A stretch of 64,000 nucleotides of DNA from Scatophagus argus (lineage: Eukaryota; Chordata; Actinopteri; Scatophagidae). Each line of letters starts with the position of its first letter. The stretch's first letter is position 1. A program made the position numbers and the translations under genes. Location: assembly GCF_020382885.2 (NCBI RefSeq), contig NC_058499.1, positions 8,727,872 through 8,791,871 of the forward strand, in the 5' to 3' direction. The notes under the pieces are model-generated. The model was not told where the DNA came from and did not search any database. It saw nothing but the letters and a program-made list of their open reading frames with translations. Below are positions 35,843 through 45,800 of the stretch, in pieces.

Positions 35843-35992
35843 AGCACCATGATTGAGCTACCATTTGGTGTCGTTGCTCTGTGTTGATTGTACAGCAGGT
35901 GTGTTGGAAGGTGTGGCCTCTGGAGTCAGTGGTAAGATCAGACCAGAATTCATCAAACGTTCACCTGTTTGACAGGCATTAAAGTCTTAAAA

Positions 35993-36805
35993 ATGAGCAG
36001 GTGAGTCTTCATAATACAGTTTTTCTTTTTAATGTTGTACACTGAAATTGTTTAAGCCATCGTTTTCTGCCTTTACAGCTTGAGGCCTTTTAAAATGAGC
36101 CAATCAGTATGGATCACTGACACCTGTGCATAAGACTCAAGGATAATAATTTTCAGTCAGTTAACTTGCTGAATTTCTTCGATGTCATTGATGATGTTTA
36201 ACGAAGAAAAATATGAGGATAAGGAGCTGCAGGGCTGTCATATTACATGTTTTTGAAACTATGGAAGGTGTTTTGTCAAGACAGAGATAATTACTCAAGT
36301 GATGTGAAACCACAATTATTTAACACTAAGCCTGCATTACAAACTGGGGAAGTGGAACTGGGTACAATATAAGTTTGTATTGTAAAATACCAAATGCGTC
36401 TCTTGAACTTGCAGGCCGAGCATGTTGCAGCTCCTGCATGTTGCTGTGTTGTGGTTCTGCCTTCTCCTCCCCTCGCTGCTCTGTGACAACCTGCTTTGCT
36501 ACTACAGCCCCATCCTGGAGAAGGAGAAGACATTCGAGCTCATTGTGACCGAGTGCCCTCCTGACGAGCTGTGCTTCAAGGCAGATGGTCGCTACGGAAA
36601 CCACAGCGCCCTGTCGGCTAGTGGCTGCATGGCGGAGAGGGACTGCAGCCAGGTGCATAGCATCCGCCTCAAAGGAACCATGTATGCCATGAGCTACAGC
36701 TGTTGTGATTGGTCGTACTGTAACTCCTGCCCAGGAGTTGCAGCCAGATCTCTCTACATCAGTGTATCACTTCTAACTGTAGCTGTGATGACTAGCTGCT
36801 TGTGA
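35993..36805 (+). CDS. Ly6/uPAR protein, GPI-anchored (copy 2)
   Basis: Exon 1 (35993-36000, ATGAGCAG) joins exon 2 (36415-36805) in phase 2 to give 132 residues. An internal ATG at 36422 would give 127. The signal peptide core is LLHVAVLWFCLLLPSLL. The domain starts DNLLCYYSPILEKEKTFELI and ends SYSCCDWSYCN. The C terminus LYISVSLLTVAVMTSCL is a good GPI-attachment signal. Compared with copy 1, Cys2 (CYYC becomes CYYS) and Cys3 are both absent, so one conserved disulfide of finger 1 is missing, and an extra Cys follows the final Cys-Asn. An NHS sequon is present. The intron phase and the AGCAG|GT exon end match copy 1, so this is an old tandem duplicate. Receptor and partner are unknown. Confidence 0.8.
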
Positions 36806-37069
36806 CTGAAGACACCTAATGTGCTTTGTTATGCATCTTTAGCGGTTTATGTCAAAGGGAAGATACTTTTATGGTTCAATACCAAGCAAGTAGAGAATGG
36901 AGTAATGCAGAGAGCCTGCTGAAGTATGAAATATGAGGTGAATGCCCAGTCTGAACACACTGAGGTGTGCACCAAGACATCATGTTTTCCAAATACTATT
37001 TTTTTTTTGCAATGTCATATTAACAAAGCCTATTTTTATTGTGTTTTATTGTCATTATATAAATATTTG

Positions 37070-37075
37070 AATAAA
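37070..37075 (+). terminator. Poly(A) signal for Ly6 copy 2
   Basis: AATAAA about 265 bases after the stop, just before the MITE at 37136. Confidence 0.5.
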
Positions 37076-37135
37076 AACTAATATTCTTTGCCCTTTTAAA
37101 TAGTTTCAGGAGATATTATGTATTTTTCTTAATTC

Positions 37136-37369
37136 TTTAAAGGTCCAGTGTGTAGGAATTAGTATCATCTAATGGTGTGATTGCAGATCAAATGAACACT
37201 CCTTGCCTCATGGTGGCTGCAAAAAACACTAAAAAATGTGGCAGGTTTGTCCATTCAGAGCTACTGTAGAAACATGGTGACAAGTTTCAAGTGATTATAC
37301 ACAGATGGAAACATAATTATGGATATTTTATTTCTGCCCCCCCCGAATCCAACACACTGAACCTTTAAA
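37136..37369. mobile_element. MITE with TTTAAAGG terminal inverted repeats
   Basis: The left end 'tttaaaggtccagtgtgtag' and the reverse complement of the right end, 'tttaaaggttcagtgtgttg', match closely. The interior phrases 'gagctactgtagaaacatgg' and 'caagtgattatacacagatg' are familiar from a very common teleost MITE. The copy is internally shortened, about 234 bp. It separates the Ly6 pair from the reln 3' end. Confidence 0.75.
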
Positions 37370-37553
37370 TGCTCCATCCGCATTTATTAAAGAGCCACAA
37401 TGCTTATTTTCAATGTCAATCTCACACATACTGCTGTAAATACTCATCAAAACATCAGACTTGTTGACGATAAGAAAAGAAAAAAAATCTTTCAGGAGTC
37501 AAAGTAAAAGAGAGCAGGTCGAACAACATGTATAGTATGAGGTTCGGACAGTT

Positions 37554-37559
37554 CTTTAT
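37554..37559 (-). terminator. reln: reln poly(A) signal candidate
   Basis: TTTATT on the plus strand is AATAAA on the minus strand, about 1.3 kb past the reln stop. This gives a 3' UTR of a length similar to the one I remember for mammals. The predicted UTR includes a GA repeat at about 37729-37760. Confidence 0.4.
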
Positions 37560-37724
37560 TTCCCTTTTATAAGGCTGCTGGGTCTCCCCATAGTGGATAT
37601 ACATATATATACAGGAGATTGCTATACTGGAGTTACACTGAGGGCAGAGGGTCCATATTACACAGACTTCAAAAAACAACACTAATAGAGCCTCACCTCC
37701 AGGTTTCAGGTTTCAGAAATCAGC

Positions 37725-37764
<40 letters not shown>

Positions 37765-38889
37765 GAAGGGGGAAAACAGCACAAGAGAAGAGGGAAGAGA
37801 AGGAAGAGGGGAGATGATGCAGTCTGAGAGCTCGACTCGACTGCCTAATAACTTAACACTAGAAAATAACATACAGATTTCACGCACAGTGCATCTTAAA
37901 TAGGTTACGTGAAGAACCATTTACCATAAATATCTGTATTTTCGGGAGCCAACATATATAAAAAAAAATGATAAAAAAAACAAAAACCAAAAAAAAAAAA
38001 ATCAGTCTTTAATTTTTTTTCTTATTTCCTCCTTTTCCCACCGTGCAAATCATTCTTTTGTTCCTTCTTTCCGTGGAGGCCGGGCTCTTCCTGCCCTGCC
38101 CACATCCGTTCCAGACAAACGAGGAAAAAGGAAACAGAACCCAGCACCCCCCTCCCCTCCCCCCTTAAAAGCATATGAATTAGTAGAAAACGAACAAACA
38201 AATGAACATAACACCACAGTCAACTCATCACAAAAAGAACCCACAGACACACAGAACAGCAAAAACACAGTACTCTTTTTTTTTTTTTCCTTTTTTGAGC
38301 TTCTTCATCATCGTTATTCCTCTTAATGGTCAGCATCACTGTCATGGTCTTTCTCTTGGCGTACTGGTTGGTGGCAGTGGAGGGTTTCTCGCTCCCCCAG
38401 GCGGCTCAGTGGAACTGGGAGGCAACTCTCCAATCGACTAGTCAGTTTAGCAGTGATATATTATCTCTCGATTTCACAGTGTGGTAGGAAAAGGAGGATG
38501 AGGAGAGGGAAGGGGGAGTGCCAGAGGGAAGGTTGTCAGAGATGGGAACAGGAATCAGAGAAACCACAGCAACAATTAGAAAACAACTAGAAACCCCAAC
38601 CGTCCATGGAAAAAGTAAACAAAATGGCCGCTTCACTCCTTTCTTCTGAGTTTCGTTCCCACCAACCCATGTGTTTGGGTAGGCCTTGATTGGCTGGCGT
38701 AAACTGATTGGATGGCCTGTGTTTGTGGCAGAGGGTAGGGGGGAGGCGGGTGAGGGAAGTCTAAGGCTGACTGGAATCCACTGGTGGATGGCACTCGACA
38801 GGGCGATATGTCGTCAGGAGGAAAAGGATGAGCGTGGCGGGGTGGTGTGTGATTGGCAGGTCAGAGGGCAAATCCCTTCGTGAGTGGGC
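37560..38889 (-). other. reln: reln 3' untranslated region (predicted)
   Basis: No coding frame of interest is present. Contents include a GA microsatellite (about 37729-37760), A- and T-rich runs near 37960-38030 and 38275-38300, and G/A-rich stretches near 38480-38530. Extent is inferred from the poly(A) candidate at 37554-37559. Confidence 0.45.
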
Positions 38890-38986
38890 TCAGGCACGCT
38901 GTAGCAGTGCCCGCCTCTTGCGGCTGTAGTAGTGACGTGCGCCGGTCTGTCTGGCAAAGTTCATCATGTAGTTTTGTTTACGGGTG
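38890..38986 (-). other. reln: reln last coding exon: basic C-terminal region
   Basis: The acceptor is gcag| after 38986. The exon encodes [20 protein letters not shown], then [11 protein letters not shown] and TGA. In mammals the C-terminal region aids secretion and signalling and is trimmed by proprotein convertases at an RRRR|S site. Here RKRR|A is an equivalent furin-type site. Confidence 0.95.
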
Positions 38987-39775
38987 CTGCAGGGATACAA
39001 AGACAGTGAAAGAAGGAGGGGAAAAAGGAGGAGTGTGACCATTAGTGACAGAGTTGAGGGCGCTACAAATCCACACATTCCCATGCACACACTCTCCTAC
39101 ATGCACGCAAATGCACGAATGGTCGAACGCAGCTCTCACACTCACTCGCACCCAGGTTCATGCTGGCATTTTTAATCACGTTTCAGCCTTAACCTCAAAC
39201 ACTCAACAGCTGTATGGGTCTCATGGCTCAGAGAATGGATGGTGCTACTCTACAGGACTGGATTTGTTTATGTTCTGCACAAAACTGAGCAGCTAAACAG
39301 TGAACATGGCGGCAGAACTAGCTACACGTATCCAAGACCAAATGTCACAAGACAAGACATGAGACATAAAGTCTACAAACACACTACCACAGGTACTAGA
39401 AGGAAACTCTGACTCTGAGTGTTTGAGGTCAGAGTCAGCAGCCATCACTGGGAGAAAGAGGAAAAAAACTAAACCAAAGCCGTAAAAGTGCAGGTTTGCG
39501 AGAAGAGAAGGGGTGGTTTCCAAACTAAGAGACACAGAGAAAAGCTGCGGAAGATCGCTCTTGCTTAGCCTGTTCATTGCCTCTTCCATCCAGCAGGGCG
39601 ATGCCAGTGAGCCAGGAGTGCAGCCAGGGCAGGCAGGGGCCTCTGCGAAGCGGGGGGTGGGGGATCAGGAGGGATGGGGGGACGGTGAAGGATGATGCGT
39701 GTATGTCTGATGAGTGGTGCTGTGAAGGTGGGAGTGTCAAGGCAGATGGGAGGGATGGCTGGTAAACTGCATGTG

Positions 39776-39810
<35 letters not shown>

Positions 39811-42800
39811 GTATGTGTGTTTGTGTGAGGCCTTGTTTTTCTGATTTTTGGTCAGAGGGTAGTGAGGAGGAACCTCCTGGTTCAGAGTCATGTTGTTGTT
39901 GTCCACAGACAGACAGACAGACAGCCATGAATGAAAAAGAGGATGGATGGCTGTTGCAACAGTCAATCCTTAAAGCCATGCAAAGAGCTGGATGGAGGAG
40001 GTTAGTCAGATGAAACTCTCCCACCAAAAGGGCCTCCATTTGAAACTAAAGATGCAAGATGCCCTGCATTGCAACTGATGTTGGTACATGAATGAAAAAC
40101 AAAAAGACTTTCAGTGCTTTGGCTGGAGTGAGGTAAATGCTGGACACACAATCAGTAATCCTTCTCAGTTGGGCTCATTCAATTGTGTGTGTGTGAGTCT
40201 GCTAGATTAGCAGCTAGATAAAAAACAAAACAAAATAGTACAACAGCTTGCAGTAGAGGTAGTAGCAAGAACAAAACAAACAGATATAGGTATAGTGATG
40301 GATTACATCACACATATACACACAAACACAGTACCATTGACATTTGTAGATGTCAATTATTGCATTAAAAACCCCTCTAGTATTGTGTACACTGCACATA
40401 CAACAGGACATATCGACAGGAATTTGTTTTCATCTGGTGACATTGTGTTGAACCCCTGTTAGGGAATGTCATATAATTTTAAAATTGAAACTCAAAATTT
40501 GCTACCACTCAATATTTTACTGCCCTGTTTACGCCTCAGTTCACTGTGTTGTCGGGAATATCGTTTTGCTTTCTGAGATCTGTGTGCTGGATCGGTCTGT
40601 CTCCACGTGGATGTTGTGAGCAGCTGCACCTGCCTGGGACTCGAGTTAAAGCGAGGGCATGAATATGACTGTGGTGATGATGAGGAGGGCTGGTTGTGTC
40701 AGTGAAGGTGACGAAAAGGTGTGCATGGTGTAACGGGGAGGAAAAAAAAAAAAGGGTCGGGAGGAGGGTGAGGGAGGGGGCTGCATTCAGGAAGAGGCGG
40801 AGAACTTACCTGACACTACAGCCATGCCAGAGGGAGCAGAATACAGAAGAGAGCAGAGGTTAGAGCGAGAGAGGGGAGAAGCAGGAGGAGGGGACTGCTG
40901 TCTCGCAGAAAGGTCTGGGGGGGTAGGAGCCCCAGCCTGGGGAGGCAGGGGCCCAAAGTGGGGAGAAGGGAGGAGAGAGGAGAGGCATAAAGATAGTCAG
41001 AGGTTCAAGAAAGAAGAAGTGATAGTGAGGTGGACAGACAGAGAAAATGAGAAAGAAAGAATGGAGAGCAGAGGAGTAGTCGGTGGCGAGGAGACAACGG
41101 AGAAATGTAACAAAGATGAAGAGAGAAAACCATAGGGAGAAGGTGAAGACAGAGAGCAAGATATACAGAAGTAATCCATCCGTTGTATGCCAGAATGGGA
41201 GGAGAAAAGGAGAAAAAGGGAAAGAGCGAGTTTTGAACGAGGAAAGGAAGAAGAGGAGGAGGAGGAGGAGGAGGAAGAAGGTGAAGTAAGGCAGGTTACA
41301 ATGCGGCACAGGCAGAGGAGTGAGCATGACCACATGATCAAACATGTTTGAGCAGCAGGGAGGAAAGGCAGGTGGAGCAAAAGAAAAGATTGAGCCGGAG
41401 TAGGAGTGAGAGGAAGAATGTGTGAAGGAGTGGAGGAGTGGCGAACAGAGAGAAATAAACAACAGAGCAAAGTGAGGATCACGGTCACTCTTTTCAGCAC
41501 TGTTGAAAACCGTGCGAGTGCAAGGGAGGGAGTGGGACAGGTCACGACCACTTAGACCAGGGACAGCTCAGGTTCGGCATTACTGTGTGTGTGTGTGTGT
41601 TTGTGCGTATGTGCAACTTTTATATCAACTGTACATGAAATATCGGAGTGCCTTATATGACTGTTGAATGCAGCATTTGAATGCATTGGGTACACGTCTG
41701 AATGAACAATCGGCACCCACGTAAGAGGGAACATTGCTCTGATACCCACAGCAACATGCAGAAAATGCATTCGAAATGCTTTACTGTACTGCCATGTTAA
41801 GAATGTGCTAGCTGAGCATAGATGTTCATGATATCTTCAGTGCCCTGCAGAATCTCCAGCTGTGCCATTTTTATTAGAAAACTCGCATTGTCTTCAAACG
41901 TAGAGAAAGGCTGTACTGGTCCTGGTTAGAGAATAAAATGCAATACAAATGTAAAAAGGGAAAGACAGAAAGAAAGAATAAGTGAATCAGTGCAGGGTGA
42001 CTGTAAGTTCCATCAAATCAAATTTAAGAATCTGTAAAAATATAAATATATCCTCAGTAGAATGAAATGTGGGACCATTTGAGCAAATGAAATGATTGTG
42101 AAAATGAAAACAAAAATAGACCAGTCAGATTATGGGCATTGTGACAATGCTGACTTCACTGTGGAACAAACACTCTCTGTCAGAAACGCAAAGCCACCCT
42201 CACAGTTTACTGTATTACAGTATAATTTTAGTTCAGCTTAGTTCTTGTGATGGCCACTAGGGGCAGCAGATATAAACAAGAATCCGGATATAATGGATGG
42301 ATATCTGAATGGGCGTTTCACACATTCTGAAGATTTTAAATGGGACATGCTATACGACACGTGAGACCTTTTAGACATTTCAGTGGAAACAACTTTTTTT
42401 TTTGTTTTATCTGGGAGAAGCATGGGTTCCACAAGACACTGAAAATATGATGCTCTGACAGCAGGAGTTGATCTACACAGAACAGCCATCCACAAACAGC
42501 AAAGCAGACTGCAGTGATATTTTTCTCCTCAGCTTGCCTCACACCGGAAGCCATGATGTACATTCTGAACAATTGCTGAGAGGATGTTTGTAGGTGGTAA
42601 GCAGCACAGATGTAGATATTACAATATATGTGTGTGTATACTGTATCCCTGTGTTTCTACAGGTGAGGCTGAGGCAGAGGTTGAGACTGGGGCAGATCGG
42701 GACTCTTTTGGGGGCCAGTCTGGGGGAGGGAGGAGCATGGGCCAGCTGGGAATTGGGTACTCACAGAACTACTTCCACATGGTCCAACGCCCACTGGTCA

Positions 42801-45800
42801 TGTCCTGCGCCATCATGGCGTGGTTGCCACCACCGCAGCATCACTCCTTTAACCCTCGCCTCGCTGGAGAAACCATGAGAAACATTGATGTCAGAGAGGG
42901 TCATCAGTGATTATTGTAGCTTCAGTCCCTCATGATGAAGTTTACCACACTGGTTTAAATAACGTCACCTTTTAATAAGGCATGATTACGAATGGTTTAG
43001 GAATCATAACTGATGACTTGATCTACAATAAATCATCTACTTCTTTATAAATCAATTATAAGTCCTATATGTTTATCTTCCTGCTGTCTGTGGACAAACA
43101 TGAAAAACAGCTGCAGGGCATCTGGATCAAAAATGGATTCATTGACAGCTTTTATTAATTAATTATTAACAAGTATAATTGCATATTACTAGCTGATAAC
43201 ATGATGACATCTCTGTTGCCGTTTATCAATGATTTGGTAACATTTATGAATCATTAGTATAAGATTAATTGACATCAATGAAGTCATCAGTTACATTTTA
43301 TAAAACCTTCATAAAGGGTCCCTTATGGTTTAAAGTGAGCGTTACTCACAGTGGAATGTTGTAGGAGACTCTCTGGGCCTTTATGAAGTCTTTGGGCTGG
43401 TGTTGGGCGATTACGTGCCAGCTGACGCCATTGTTGACGCTGTATTGCAGCAGCACGGCCCGGTCAACTGTGTCAGCCTGATCCAGAGCTATGTTACAAC
43501 TGTCTGTCTGTGCCACGCTGCCGATCTGCAGCACAAACATGATCTTACTGCAGGGACACAGAGAAGGAATGGGACAGGAGGGAAGGAAACATGAAATGCT
43601 GACAATGCAGATCCTCATCTGGAGAAAAGTAATCTGTGGTTGCTATCGGACAGGTGGGTGAACATCTACATTATTAGTATAAGTACAGTATGTTTTGGTA
43701 GTACCTGTACCTGGCTCTAGTGAGGTCCAGCGGTTTGGTAACTGCCTGCCTCATCTTACAGCCATTGAAGTAGAGTGAGTCTCCATGGGCATGCGGTGAC
43801 AGCTGCCCACAGCCGCTGCCCACTCCGCCACCCTGGATCAACTGCCAGCTCTCCTGAGACACACTGCCTGACTCAAAGTTGTCCTTGATGGAGCTGGGCA
43901 GGTCACTGCTGGAGAGGGAGCAGTCGTCCCCTGTTGAGGTGAGAGGAAGAGGTGAACAAGAATAAAAATAAAGACCACATAGTTGACACAATTTGTAAAG
44001 TGAAAACGTAAACAGTGCATGAAAAGAACTGTATTGTAATTGAATATAATATGCTGTTTGTGGCCCACCATGGTGTCCCTCATCACAGATGCAGACCACT
44101 CCACTTGTACAGTAGCCACGGCCGCTGCAGAGCCCCGGGCAGGCCTCGCCAATGTAAACATGGTCCACTCCCCAGCTCTGCCGCTCTCCCGTCCCCTCCT
44201 TTTGGATCCAGCGGAATTGGGTAGCCCTGGAAACATACGACAAATCGAAAAAGGCTTTCATTGCTCAAGTTAGCAACAGTGAGGTCTATTGGCTGTAATT
44301 CGGCTGATATGTAAAAAAGTCATGATATGTCACAATGCTAAACGAGAAAGTGAAATATTTATGTGCTCCTACCCTGAGGAGACGTGGTCCGGCAGCTGGA
44401 CGGTGACCATGGTCCACGTTGAGCTGTTGACCGGACTGTAGATTGTAGACTCGTGGAACTGGAAGGGAGAGCAGCCCACGTTGTTGACTGAGGAGGGGAG
44501 GCACTCTGACTGTACCAGCTGCCAAGAGTCAGACCTTAAGGGAGAGAGTGAGAGCTGAGTACTGCCCATGTAAAAATAAATACTATGAAAGAAAAATAAT
44601 TTCAAATAATGTAAATAATAACTGTGAATGGCAATGAACATTTAAACTACACAAGATTTTTTTTTGTGGCCTCTCCTTGTCTTTCTTACCTTGCATCCTT
44701 CCTGTACTGCAGCAGGACAGAATGATGGTCTTCACAGGTATCTGCCTCACAGCCAACAACAATCTGCATCAACAAGAGAGATGTACAGTAAATGAATACA
44801 GCCTCCAGGTTTTAATATAGCAGTTTTGTGGCTTTCTTACAGTGCTGCACCTTAAACTGTAGAATATATCCAGGCTGCACTATCAGTTCTCGGGTAGCTA
44901 AGATGTTGTGTGTCCTGTCTTGGTTCTTGTTTGGCCAGTACAGGTGGAATGAGGGGTTTCCACAGAAGCCAGCTGTGCGCACAGCATTAGGGTAGAAGCT
45001 CCAGCTTTCCTCATGAGAGACGCCCTCTAGTGAAAGCAAGAACATAAAAATAGCGGAAAGACAGTAGCCAAAATGATTACCTGTTCATGAGTTGTTGGGC
45101 CCTGATTACAACCACATAAGCAAACTCACCATCATCAAAAGTGTCAAGCAGAGTGGATGGGTTGATGTCTGAACCTCCCACCAAAATGTTGTCTATGGCC
45201 CACTGGGCTCTTTCCAGGCTGGGCGTTGCAAGGCCAGAGGAAATCGTAAACGGTTGCCACCAGCGCAGACGAGTAGCATTGGTCAGAGCTCCCTCTGGTA
45301 GGACGATATAATCTCTCCGCACTGACACATACTTCAGATAGTCCATCTCATGCAGCAGTGTCCAGGTCACACCTGAGGAACAGGTGTGGAAGGATGAGAA
45401 GAAAAGAAAAGAAGGAAGATAATTTCACAGAGAAGCAATCATGAAGTTGTGACAGTGAAAAGGGAAAAATACACAATGCACTGTAAATATGCTGTTAGTT
45501 CACCTCCATCAGTAGAGTAATCCAGCAGCACTCCCTCTTTACGACAAGTTGGACGGTGGCACAAGGTCATGTTGTCTTCACTTCCAATCCTGGCCCAATA
45601 CTCCACAAACCTATCCACAATGAGCAGTTTTAAATGCATGTAGAGTAGCACACTAGTTAAAGATAAACAGAAAGATTCTGGCCGTGGTTGACAGGAGTTG
45701 AGTAACTGGGTACTAACTTTGCTCCACGGAGGTCCAGATCAGCAGTGACAGCCTGTCTGGCGTCAGCCCCTCCAAAGTACAGGGCTGTCCCCTCTACCAA

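Noticed and set aside
38442..38636. Small open frame in the reelin 3' UTR with a hydrophobic segment
   Set aside because: Low-complexity purine-rich DNA downstream of the reelin stop, with no homologue that I recognise.
40860..41551. Long minus-strand open frames (up to 200 residues) rich in Ser, Leu, Phe and Pro
   Set aside because: They come from the C/T-rich strand of a purine/pyrimidine tract, where stop codons are rare. Two frames are open at once, there is no domain, and they lie inside the reelin intron.
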